The notes beneath the pieces were generated by a model that had not been told where the DNA came from, did no database searches, and saw only the letters and a program-made list of their open reading frames with translations. A DNA stretch of 18,155 nt from an uncultured Bacilli bacterium (GTDB lineage: Bacteria > Bacillota_I > Bacilli_A > RF39 > UBA660), in contig CAKOQM010000028.1 of assembly GCA_934101275.1 (NCBI GenBank), positions 1-18,155 of the forward strand. Direction: 5' to 3'. Shown here piece after piece: positions 1 through 5,519 of this stretch. Both the position numbers and the translations under genes were made by a program. Numbering within the stretch: position 1 is the first letter of the stretch; every line of letters starts with the position of its first letter.

Positions 1-75
1 GCCTCGTAGCCAAGTGGTAAGGCATCAGACTTTGACTCTGACATTTCGATGGTTCGAGTCCATCCGAGGCAGCCA
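1..75 (+). tRNA. tRNA-Gln (anticodon TTG), first base outside the window
   Basis: The acceptor strand GCCTCG pairs with CGAGGC at 65-70. By comparison with Bacilli tRNA-Gln, a T just before base 1 should pair with A71, so the gene is cut by one base. The anticodon loop holds TTG, the T-arm GGTTCGAGTCC is intact, the discriminator is G72 and CCA is encoded at 73-75. It is probably the tail of a tRNA array, with tRNA-Lys 15 bases downstream. Confidence 0.95.
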
Positions 76-90
76 TTCTTAATAATATTT

Positions 91-166
91 GGTTCGCTAG
101 CTCAGTTGGTAGAGCATTTGACTTTTAATCAAAGGGTCTCGGGTTCGAATCCCGAGCGAGCCACCA
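91..166 (+). tRNA. tRNA-Lys (anticodon TTT)
   Basis: A full cloverleaf is visible: acceptor GGTTCGC pairs with GCGAGCC (156-162), anticodon stem TTTGA/TCAAA encloses loop CTTTTAA (anticodon TTT), the T-arm GGGTTCGAATCCC is canonical, the discriminator is A163 and CCA is encoded at 164-166. It lies 15 bases after tRNA-Gln with no promoter between, so the two are cotranscribed. A terminator follows at once. Confidence 0.97.
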
Positions 167-179
167 TTTTATGTTAATG

Positions 180-203
180 AAGCCTTTATTTAAGGGCTTT
201 TTT
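180..203 (+). terminator. Rho-independent terminator of the tRNA-Gln/Lys unit
   Basis: An 8-bp stem (AAGCCTTT with AAGGGCTT, one G-T pair), loop ATTT and a run of T. It is nearly identical to the terminator after tRNA-Arg at 1704-1730. Confidence 0.8.
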
Positions 204-637
204 CATGTCTTTTTATAAAATTACTCCCAAAATTACTCCGAAAGTGTTTTTTTAAATTGTTTATTATTTAAAACAATAACGTATTTAATAATTTTTAGTA
301 TAATTGACATGAGTCGTTTAATTAGAATCTTTCCATGTTTTTTGCTGATCACATTGTATTATAGATTCTTGAAAATGACTCTTTTTGCATGGATTAAAAA
401 TGCAATATGCTTCTCACTAGCATTAAATATTATAGAATCAAAATATATAAAATAAGTGGGATAAAGTAATACAGAGTATATTATCTTTTTGTTCGACAAT
501 ATTTGTTTCTTTTGATTGCTATACTAACTTTATAAAGAAAGGAACTTACAAAAAAATGGAAAAACATCAATGTTAACGGTGCGTGGTTAGTAGTTTTGCC
601 CAATTTATTGATATACTTTTTTTGTAAGGTGGTCAAT
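204..637. other. 434-base gap without a supported gene; possible integration scar and HTH promoter
   Basis: The first 35 bases carry the doublet AAAATTACTCCCAAAATTACTCC (two AAAATTACTCC-like units) also seen, once, after tRNA-Arg. A hydrophobic 48-codon ORF at 309-455 has no ribosome binding site. Weak inverted repeats occur (AGAATCT/AGATTCT near 323 and 362; TTGCAT/ATGCAA near 385-405). A candidate extended -10 (TGC TATACT, 517-525) precedes the HTH gene, and a Spo0A-box-like TTCGACA (TGTCGAA on minus) lies at 492-498, about where -35 would be. Nothing else is recognisable. Confidence 0.4.
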
Positions 638-877
638 ATGAAACTGTCAGAAGCAATATCAATTAAATTAACAAAATTATGTAAAGAAAAAAATGTTACC
701 CCTAATAAATTGGCGGCGATGTCGTGTTTAACACAAAGTACCGTCCAAAATCTTATTGCGGGAACGTCAAATAATCCTAAACTTTTAACAATTATTCATA
801 TTTGTGATGGCCTTAATATTTCACTTGAAGAATTTTTTGATGATGAAATATTTGATGGTATTGAAAGCGAGTTTTAA
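638..877 (+). CDS. Xre/Cro-family helix-turn-helix transcriptional regulator (79 aa)
   Basis: A small DNA-binding protein that is essentially one Cro/C1-type HTH domain. Residues 5-65 show the five-helix pattern: KLTKLCKEKN, then the HTH itself with the segment LAAMSCLTQSTVQNLIAGTS, then LLTIIHICDGLNISLEEFF. The C-terminus is acidic. The start at 638 is chosen because AAGGTGG lies 5 bases upstream; a longer in-frame reading from 596 has no such site. A 52-aa ORF starts 4 bases after its stop. It sits between tRNA-Lys and rplS, a typical site for a small inserted element, so it may be a leftover phage-type repressor. Target genes are unknown. Confidence 0.85.
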   Translation: MKLSEAISIKLTKLCKEKNVTPNKLAAMSCLTQSTVQNLIAGTSNNPKLLTIIHICDGLNISLEEFFDDEIFDGIESEF

Positions 878-881
878 GAAA

Positions 882-1040
882 ATGGAAAAGGTTAAAACAA
901 TATATTTAAAAAATAATGAGGTTTTGGAAGTTAAAAGTAAAAAAGCAGGTATTGTTATTGAAAATAAAAAAGAACATTTGATTATTATGGAAAAGAATAA
1001 CGAAGAAAAAAATGCTCTAAAAAAGGAAACAACGAATTAA
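882..1040 (+). CDS. Small lysine-rich protein of unknown function (52 aa)
   Basis: The ORF begins 4 bases after the HTH gene stop, probably by translational coupling, since the upstream AAGAA is a poor ribosome binding site. The product begins MEKVKTIYLKNNEVLEV, followed by GIVIENKKEHLIIME, an alternating beta-strand pattern, and ends in a charged Lys/Glu tail. No family is recognised. The position suggests it is the partner of the Xre regulator, for example an effector or a toxin/antitoxin-like companion, but no motif supports a specific role. An in-frame ATG at 804 exists but overlaps the HTH gene. It could be spurious. Confidence 0.45.
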   Translation: MEKVKTIYLKNNEVLEVKSKKAGIVIENKKEHLIIMEKNNEEKNALKKETTN

Positions 1041-1076
1041 AATGTGGAGAATTTACTTGAAAATCTTCATTTATAG

Positions 1077-1106
1077 TTGAATGTTTTCTTTTTTTTATGC
1101 TATAAT
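1077..1106 (+). promoter_or_regulatory. Sigma-A promoter of rplS
   Basis: -35 TTGAAT (1077-1082), 18-base spacer, -10 TATAAT (1101-1106) with an extended TGC immediately upstream. Transcription would start near 1113, giving a 5' UTR of about 75 bases. Confidence 0.75.
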
Positions 1107-1109
1107 ATC

Positions 1110-1188
1110 TTTGCTTGTTGAAAGTGATGTATTATCCGCTGTTAAAAAAACATGATAGTATGTAATTAATATAGAAAGGAAGATTCGT
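1110..1188 (+). promoter_or_regulatory. rplS 5' leader, candidate L19 autoregulatory leader RNA
   Basis: The leader between the promoter and rplS contains TGCTTGTTGAAAG, then CCGCTGTT, then CATGATAGTATG, and ends in the ribosome binding site AAAGGAAG. CCGCTG followed by CATGATA resembles my recollection of the Firmicutes L19 leader family. This is a pattern impression; no covariance model was run. The limits are approximate. Confidence 0.4.
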
Positions 1189-1548
1189 ATGGCAAATTTA
1201 GTAGATAAGATTAATGCTAAACATATTCGTAAAGATATTCCTGAAATCCGTGTCGGAGATACTGTACGTGTTGATGTATGGGTTAAAGAAGGAAAAAAAG
1301 AACGTATTCAAGCATTTGAAGGATTAGTTATTGCTAAAAAAGGTGGAAGCGTTTCAGAAACAATCACTGTTCGAAAAAAATCAAATGGTGTTGGTGTAGT
1401 TCGTATTTTCCCTTTAAATGCACCTACAATCGACAAAATTACAGTTATTAAAAAAGGTATGGTACGTCGTGCTAAACTTAACTTCATTAAAGGAATGCGT
1501 AAAGAATATAAAGTTAAAGAAAGAAACGATTCTGTTAAAGAAGCTTAA
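1189..1548 (+). CDS. rplS: 50S ribosomal protein L19
   Basis: L19 lies at the 30S-50S interface. The 119-aa length is normal for the family. Typical sequence is seen throughout: VGDTVRVDVWVKEGKKERIQ with FEGLVIAKKGG, then ETITVRKKSNGVGVVRIFPLNAP (residues about 55-78), and the basic KKGMVRRAKL near 88-97. The start has AAAGGAAG 7 bases upstream. The gene has its own strong promoter and long leader, and no trmD or rimM is adjacent in the window, although those are its usual operon partners. It is followed by an isolated tRNA-Arg with a separate promoter. Confidence 0.98.
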   Translation: MANLVDKINAKHIRKDIPEIRVGDTVRVDVWVKEGKKERIQAFEGLVIAKKGGSVSETITVRKKSNGVGVVRIFPLNAPTIDKITVIKKGMVRRAKLNFIKGMRKEYKVKERNDSVKEA

Positions 1549-1568
1549 TTTAATTTGCTACAAAAAGG

Positions 1569-1597
1569 TTGAAAATAAATTGGATTTATATTATAAT
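1569..1597 (+). promoter_or_regulatory. Sigma-A promoter of tRNA-Arg
   Basis: -35 TTGAAA (1569-1574), 17-base spacer, -10 TATAAT (1592-1597), 19 bases before the tRNA 5' end. Close to consensus. Confidence 0.8.
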
Positions 1598-1616
1598 CTT
1601 TTTGTTAGCTACTTAT

Positions 1617-1693
1617 GTCCTGGTAGCTCAGCTGGATAGAGCAATCGCCTTCTAAGCGATCGGTCGTGAGTTCGAATCTCGCCCAGGACACCA
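1617..1693 (+). tRNA. tRNA-Arg (anticodon TCT)
   Basis: Acceptor GTCCTGG pairs with CCAGGAC (1683-1689). The anticodon stem ATCGC/GCGAT encloses CTTCTAA (anticodon TCT, reading AGA). T-loop TTCGAAT is canonical, the discriminator is A1690 and CCA is encoded at 1691-1693. A monocistronic unit with its own promoter and terminator. Confidence 0.97.
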
Positions 1694-1703
1694 TATATGA
1701 TTT

Positions 1704-1730
1704 AAAAGCCCTTTATTTATGGGCTTTTTT
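1704..1730 (+). terminator. Rho-independent terminator after tRNA-Arg
   Basis: AAAAGCCC (1704-1711) pairs with GGGCTTTT (1721-1728), followed by more T. The loop is TTTATTTAT. It is closely related to the terminator at 180-203. Confidence 0.85.
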
Positions 1731-1784
1731 CATGCCATTTTTAAAATTACTCTCGATTGTGTTACTATAAATGTGGTGATGATT

Positions 1785-2798
1785 ATGAAATGGAATTTAG
1801 ATGAATTGTTTACGAACACAGAGCCCTTTTATGAAGAAATAGAATATATAAAAAAGCTTATATTAAATATAAAAAAACATGAATCTGTTGTACCCGATGC
1901 TTTTTTATTAGAACAGATTTTAACTTTAAAATGGAAAATTAAAGAAAGGACTAATACTATTTTGGTGTAAGGATCTTTAAGATATTATAAAAACATTAAG
2001 AGTGATGAATGTCTTAAATTAAAAAAAGATGCCGAAGAATTTTTTAATGATGTTGATATATCTTTGAAATTTGTAGATCAAATGATAATTCGTCTAGGAT
2101 TAGAAAAAATAAAGGCTTATTTAAAAGAAAATACAAAATTAGAACCTTATCGGTTTGGTCTTATGAATTTATTTCGCTTGCAATCTCATTTACAAAACGA
2201 TGAGGTAAATCAAAAAATTAAAGCGAAAAAGAATAAAATTAATGGAGATTTGACTTTATACAGCAATAAAATCCATGATATGAAATATGGTAGTATTTTT
2301 GTGGGTGAAACCGCGTCACATGTTAATGAGATTCTTCTTAATCGTTATTTACCGGAAAATGCGACAACAATAGATGAAAAAAATTTTTATTTAAGTAAAG
2401 AAATAGAAAATTATTATACAACAATGGATCTTATAAGAAAGGCTTATCAAAAAATTATTCATGAATATTATGGAGAAAGTGTTGTATATGATGAAGAATC
2501 TGATATAGAATGGATACGGCTCGGACATCTTTATCGTTGGAGTTATTATCCTTATAAGTACGCGACAGGACTTATTATGGCTAGTTCTATTGTAGATAGT
2601 CTATTTTCTGCGAAAAGTCTTACAACGAAAGATTATCTGAATTTCTTAAGTCTTGGAAGTAGTGATGATTCTCTTACGTTACTTAAGAAGATAAATATCG
2701 ATTTATTAGATAAACAAGTTCTTCAAAATGGCTTAAATGTGATGAAAGACGATGTCATGTTATTGCAACTTTTGCTAAAAGAAAAAACTCAATCATGA
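1785..2798 (+). pseudogene. Decayed M3-family oligoendopeptidase F (PepF-like)
   Basis: The N-terminal part starts MKWNLDELF with an acidic helical stretch, as in PepF. An in-frame TAA occurs at 1968-1970; the same frame then runs open to 2798 and keeps PepF-like sequence on both sides (LEPYRFGLMNLFRL; then YGSIFVGETASHVNEILL; then IEWIRL and YPYKYATGL; then LGSSDDSLTLLKKINIDL). Family members are about 600 residues with a zinc-binding HEXXH. Here only about 337 codons remain and HEXXH is absent, so roughly 200-250 codons including the active site were lost, apparently between the LTLYSNKIHD and MKYGSIFVGE segments near 2279, without shifting frame. The start at 1785 has GGTG upstream. Transcription may still end at the shared terminator at 2782. 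Non-functional as a peptidase. Confidence 0.85.
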
Positions 2799-2805
2799 GT
2801 TTTTT
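2782..2805. terminator. Bidirectional terminator between the pepF pseudogene and the GerM-like gene
   Basis: A perfect 10-bp stem (AAAAAACTCA with TGAGTTTTTT) with loop ATCA. It overlaps both convergent stop codons and provides a T-run on each strand. Confidence 0.85.
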
Positions 2806-3712
2806 AATTTTCTGTAAAAACAACATTTTGAACATTTAATGTATCCTTTAAGGATAAAGCAATAGAGAATTTCACGGTTTCTAACATATCTTCTTTAGAG
2901 ATACCTTCATACAATAAAGGCGAAAAGCTTAAATAAACGGTTTGCTCGAGTATTTCATAATGAGAAAGTTCTGTAGAAGCTTTTAAATAACTTATTAAAT
3001 TTGTTTTCGCGTAAGGATTTGTTTTTAAATGTTCAATCACAATTTCTATTTTATCTTTTTCACTGTTTTCTAAAATAGTGACAGGTATATAGTAGGTGAC
3101 ATCCTCTTTTTGAGAGATATAATAAATGGTTGTTTTACTTACGTTTTTGAAAGAATTTAGATTATAAAGTTTATTGACCCCAATGTCTCTAGTTAAGACA
3201 TCGGGTATTTTTTCATTTGTATTAGGAAATACCCTTAATAAGTCATCTTCAATATAAAGAATAAGACCTTTTATGCCTTCTAATTCGGTTAAAGAATAGA
3301 TGAGACATTCCATCATTTTGCGAGAATCATTTTCTTTTATATTGAGGATATTTTTATTGAAATTAAGCTTTAAAACGCCATCTTGTAAATCTAGTGATAA
3401 AAGTTTGGTTCCTGAAGGTAAAATAGGGTTAAAGTAAATCGGTAAATAGACACTTTTTGGGCTATTTTCTGTCAAGTATTCTACGATTTCTTTAACTTCT
3501 TCTAAGACTTCCTCGTTTTTTAAAACGACGGTTGTGCGAGCTACGAAGTTATCTTCATTGATAAGAAAAATAGGAAATTCGTTTTTCTTTTGATAAGTAA
3601 TAGTAATATTTTCGATATCTTCGGTAGCCTTAGGAAAGGTTAAAGTGATAATTAAAAGAAGAAGGGCTAAAGAGGTAATAATAAGTTTTCTTTTTATACA
3701 TTGTTTAAACAC
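2804..3712 (-). CDS. gerM: GerMN-domain sporulation/germination protein (GerM-like, about 302 aa)
   Basis: A membrane-anchored protein with two GerMN modules. One N-terminal hydrophobic segment lies at residues about 10-26. Module one (about 60-165) contains SVYLPIYFNP, SGTKLLSLDLQDGVLKLNFN and a short C-terminal block. Module two (about 190-300) repeats the plan with TYYIPVTI, EQTVYLSFSPLL and FSIALSLKDTLNVQNVVF. GerM in Bacillus subtilis is a sporulation protein needed for normal sporulation and germination. No lipobox is seen, unlike the Bacillus lipoprotein. The start is taken as GTG at 3712 because AGGTGA lies 6 bases before it; GTG at 3721 is also open. A terminator lies between gerE and this gene, so it should have its own promoter. 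The adjacency to gerE recalls the gerM-racE-ysmB-gerE order I remember from Bacillus. Confidence 0.8.
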   Translation of the reverse strand: MFKQCIKRKLIITSLALLLLIITLTFPKATEDIENITITYQKKNEFPIFLINEDNFVARTTVVLKNEEVLEEVKEIVEYLTENSPKSVYLPIYFNPILPSGTKLLSLDLQDGVLKLNFNKNILNIKENDSRKMMECLIYSLTELEGIKGLILYIEDDLLRVFPNTNEKIPDVLTRDIGVNKLYNLNSFKNVSKTTIYYISQKEDVTYYIPVTILENSEKDKIEIVIEHLKTNPYAKTNLISYLKASTELSHYEILEQTVYLSFSPLLYEGISKEDMLETVKFSIALSLKDTLNVQNVVFTEN

Positions 3713-3728
3713 AAAAATCACCTAATAA

Positions 3729-3754
3729 AGTTTATGTGTTATAAATAAAATTAT
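3729..3754 (-). promoter_or_regulatory. Candidate sporulation-sigma (SigE/SigK-like) promoter of the GerM-like gene
   Basis: On the minus strand, CATAAACT (3736-3729) resembles the CATA-based -10 of mother-cell sigma factors, with ATA (3754-3752) 15 bases upstream. It sits between the gerE terminator and the gene. The DNA is very AT-rich, so a chance match is possible. Confidence 0.3.
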
Positions 3755-3756
3755 AC

Positions 3757-3778
3757 AAAAAAAGGGCCCAGCCCTTTT
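3757..3778 (-). terminator. Terminator after gerE
   Basis: A perfect 8-bp GC-rich stem (AAAAGGGC / GCCCTTTT) with a 3-base loop, reading into seven T on the minus strand. It begins inside the gerE stop codon. Confidence 0.85.
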
Positions 3779-4013
3779 AAATTGTAATTTCCTTTAAACG
3801 AATGAGTTCTACAACAGCACTAGCACGACCATTTACACCTAATTTTTGCATGGCATTCGAAATGTGATTTCGAACAGTTTTCTCACTTATTCCTAGATCT
3901 TTGGCAATTTTCTTAGTGCTTTCATTTTTTATCAATCTTTCGAAAATTTCTTGTTCTCTTTTCGTTAAAATTTTGTGCTTCAAACTTTCACCCACCTTCA
4001 AAAACTTACTCAT
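3777..4013 (-). CDS. gerE: GerE, late sporulation LuxR-type transcription regulator (78 aa)
   Basis: A stand-alone LuxR/GerE helix-turn-helix protein. GerE acts with SigK in the mother cell to control coat genes. The core from LTKREQEIFERL through TKKIAKDLGISEKTVRNHIS to NAMQKLGVNGRASAVVELIR is almost collinear with Bacillus GerE (74 aa), including the EKTVRNHISNAMQKLGV block, a strong specific match. The ATG at 4013 has no clear ribosome binding site. A TTG at 3983, giving a 68-aa protein beginning just before the HTH domain, has AAGGTGG 8 bases upstream and may be the true start. It lies 30 bases downstream of spoIIIAH, so the two are probably cotranscribed. Confidence 0.9.
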   Translation of the reverse strand: MSKFLKVGESLKHKILTKREQEIFERLIKNESTKKIAKDLGISEKTVRNHISNAMQKLGVNGRASAVVELIRLKEITI

Positions 4014-4043
4014 TTATAGTTTATGAAGGTTCTTTTTATTTGG

Positions 4044-4547
4044 TTAAGCATTTTGAAATTTAACGGTTATATATTTATTGGTATCATAAAGACTTTGTAC
4101 ACTACGCATGATATTATTAGCTATTTCGACACTGTGCTTGGTCCCAGCAATTGTTATACTAATGTTGTTATCCTTAATTTTTACAAAACTATCATAATTG
4201 AATTCTTCTTTAATCTTTTTTTCAATTTTTTGTTCTTCTTCTTTTTTTGTGTTTAAAGCCAAAAGGTTGTTATACGCTTCGTTTTTCTCGGTACTTGTTT
4301 TGCTAGCATCTAAAAGTATTTCTTGATAGGTATTCATTTCTTTTAAAACGCTTTCATCTTCTTCCACTCTTAAGGCTACGAGCAAATTACTTTCTTCTTT
4401 TAAAACACTGACACTTTTTTCCTTATTAGACGTGGTATTTTCAATAATATTTTTTAAGCTTGAGTCATTTAACGTGACATAATAAATAGATAAAACTAAA
4501 ATTAAACTAAATAAAGTGACAAACCAAATACTTTGTTTATTAATCAT
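4044..4547 (-). CDS. spoIIIAH: SpoIIIAH-like stage III sporulation protein (167 aa)
   Basis: SpoIIIAH is the mother-cell protein that binds forespore SpoIIQ to form the intercellular channel during engulfment. The N-terminus MINKQSIWFVTLFSLILVLS is the family's hallmark membrane anchor (residues 3-26). A charged coiled-coil stretch follows (about 40-110). The C-terminal domain, from FNYDSFVKIKDNNISITI to NNIMRSVQSLYD and a final beta strand, has the YscJ/FliF-like ring-building fold of the family. At 167 residues it is shorter than Bacillus (about 218). The start at 4547 has GGGAGGAAG 5 bases upstream; the reading extended to 4610 has none. The rest of the spoIIIA operon is absent: the upstream gene is divergent. 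Confidence 0.88.
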   Translation of the reverse strand: MINKQSIWFVTLFSLILVLSIYYVTLNDSSLKNIIENTTSNKEKSVSVLKEESNLLVALRVEEDESVLKEMNTYQEILLDASKTSTEKNEAYNNLLALNTKKEEEQKIEKKIKEEFNYDSFVKIKDNNISITIAGTKHSVEIANNIMRSVQSLYDTNKYITVKFQNA

Positions 4548-4625
4548 AATCTTCCTCCCGTTTCTATTAAAAAATATGAAGGAAGATAAAAAATATGCTA
4601 TTTTTCTCATAATTGAAAAGAGGTA

Positions 4626-4634
4626 TGATATAAT
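4626..4634 (+). promoter_or_regulatory. Extended -10 promoter of the CmpB-like gene
   Basis: TGA followed by TATAAT (4629-4634). No good -35 at 17 bases; TTGAAA at 4613 is too close. Start codon 37 bases downstream. Confidence 0.45.
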
Positions 4635-4670
4635 AAATTTAATGTAATATTGGAAAGAGAAGGAAAAAGT

Positions 4671-5429
4671 ATGTATAGATTTTCTTTATTGTTTTTAAAA
4701 TTTATTTTATTTAGTATGGTAGGGTATGTATTTGAAATGACATGCTGTGCGATTATAGACCGTAAAATAACGAATCGTGGTTTTTTCTGTGGCCCTATTA
4801 TTCCAATTTATGGCTTTGGGAGTTTGTTTCTTATTTATCTTTTAAAACCCTTTAGTTATGATGCTAAAAATATTTTAACGGTTATTTTTCTTGGAATGTT
4901 AATCACCGGGACATTAGAATATTTCACAAGCTATTTTTTAGAAAAGATTTTCCATAATAAATGGTGGGATTATAGCAAAGAAAAATTTAATATTAATGGT
5001 CGTGTTTGTTTAAAAAATCTTTTTGCCTTCGGTCTTGGTACACCTGTTGTTTTGTATGTGCTAAATCCTAGTATTTCTCATTTTTTATTGCAAGCGAAAG
5101 ACACCGTTTTAATTGTAAGTGCCTGTCTTACTTTTGTTATTTTTATCTTTGACCTCGTTTATTCTTGTCTTGTCGCTTACAATTTAAGAAATCATATTAT
5201 TGTCGTGGAGAATTTAAAAAATGAAAAATTGGCCCGCTTACCAGGTATGTTTGAAAAAATGTTGAAAAAAAGAATCAAAGGTTTTCGCCATTATCCTAAA
5301 AGATTATTTAAAGCTTTTCCCACTTTATTTAAGGGTAATGAAAAAGAATTTGAGCTTATGAAAAAATTGGAAATTAAAGAAAAAGAGAAGAAGAAAAAAC
5401 ATAAAAAAAGAGCAAAAAGTGTCAAATAA
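4671..5429 (+). CDS. CmpB-like (DUF1113 / putative ABC-type permease family) membrane protein, 252 aa
   Basis: An integral membrane protein with about five hydrophobic helices (roughly residues 3-25, 38-60, 68-92, 118-135 and 145-172), and a basic cytoplasmic tail ending in KKKKHKKRAKSVK. The segments FEMTCCAIIDRKITNRGFFCGPIIPIYGFG and GTLEYFTSYFLEKIFHNKWWDYS fit the family annotated as putative ABC transporter permease (CmpB/DUF1113), common in Firmicutes; its true function is not established and no ATPase partner is adjacent. The start at 4671 is preferred over TTG at 4650 because AGAAGGA lies 6 bases before it. It is divergent from spoIIIAH and ends in a terminator before the bacteriocin locus. 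Confidence 0.75.
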   Translation: MYRFSLLFLKFILFSMVGYVFEMTCCAIIDRKITNRGFFCGPIIPIYGFGSLFLIYLLKPFSYDAKNILTVIFLGMLITGTLEYFTSYFLEKIFHNKWWDYSKEKFNINGRVCLKNLFAFGLGTPVVLYVLNPSISHFLLQAKDTVLIVSACLTFVIFIFDLVYSCLVAYNLRNHIIVVENLKNEKLARLPGMFEKMLKKRIKGFRHYPKRLFKAFPTLFKGNEKEFELMKKLEIKEKEKKKKHKKRAKSVK

Positions 5430-5438
5430 GTGTCAAAG

Positions 5439-5462
5439 TTGCAAGAAATTGCAATTTTTTTT
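5439..5462 (+). terminator. Terminator between the CmpB-like gene and the bacteriocin operon
   Basis: TTGCAA (5439-5444), GAAA tetraloop, TTGCAA (5449-5454), then eight T. It insulates the bacteriocin operon, so a promoter should lie in 5463-5505; TGAATATATA near 5490-5499 is the only weak candidate. Confidence 0.7.
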
Positions 5463-5519
5463 ATGGAAAAAAAAGGAAATCACGATTTTTTTTTGAATAT
5501 ATAAGTAGGAGGGAAAATT

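Noticed and set aside
309..455. 48-codon hydrophobic ORF in the gap after tRNA-Lys, with a TATAAT just before its ATG
   Set aside because: No ribosome binding site and no recognisable sequence. A leaderless gene is possible but unsupported, and short open frames are expected in AT-rich DNA.
4023..4256. 77-aa plus-strand ORF antisense to spoIIIAH
   Set aside because: Low-complexity Phe/Leu-rich sequence produced by the complement of an AT-rich gene; the opposite strand encodes clear SpoIIIAH.
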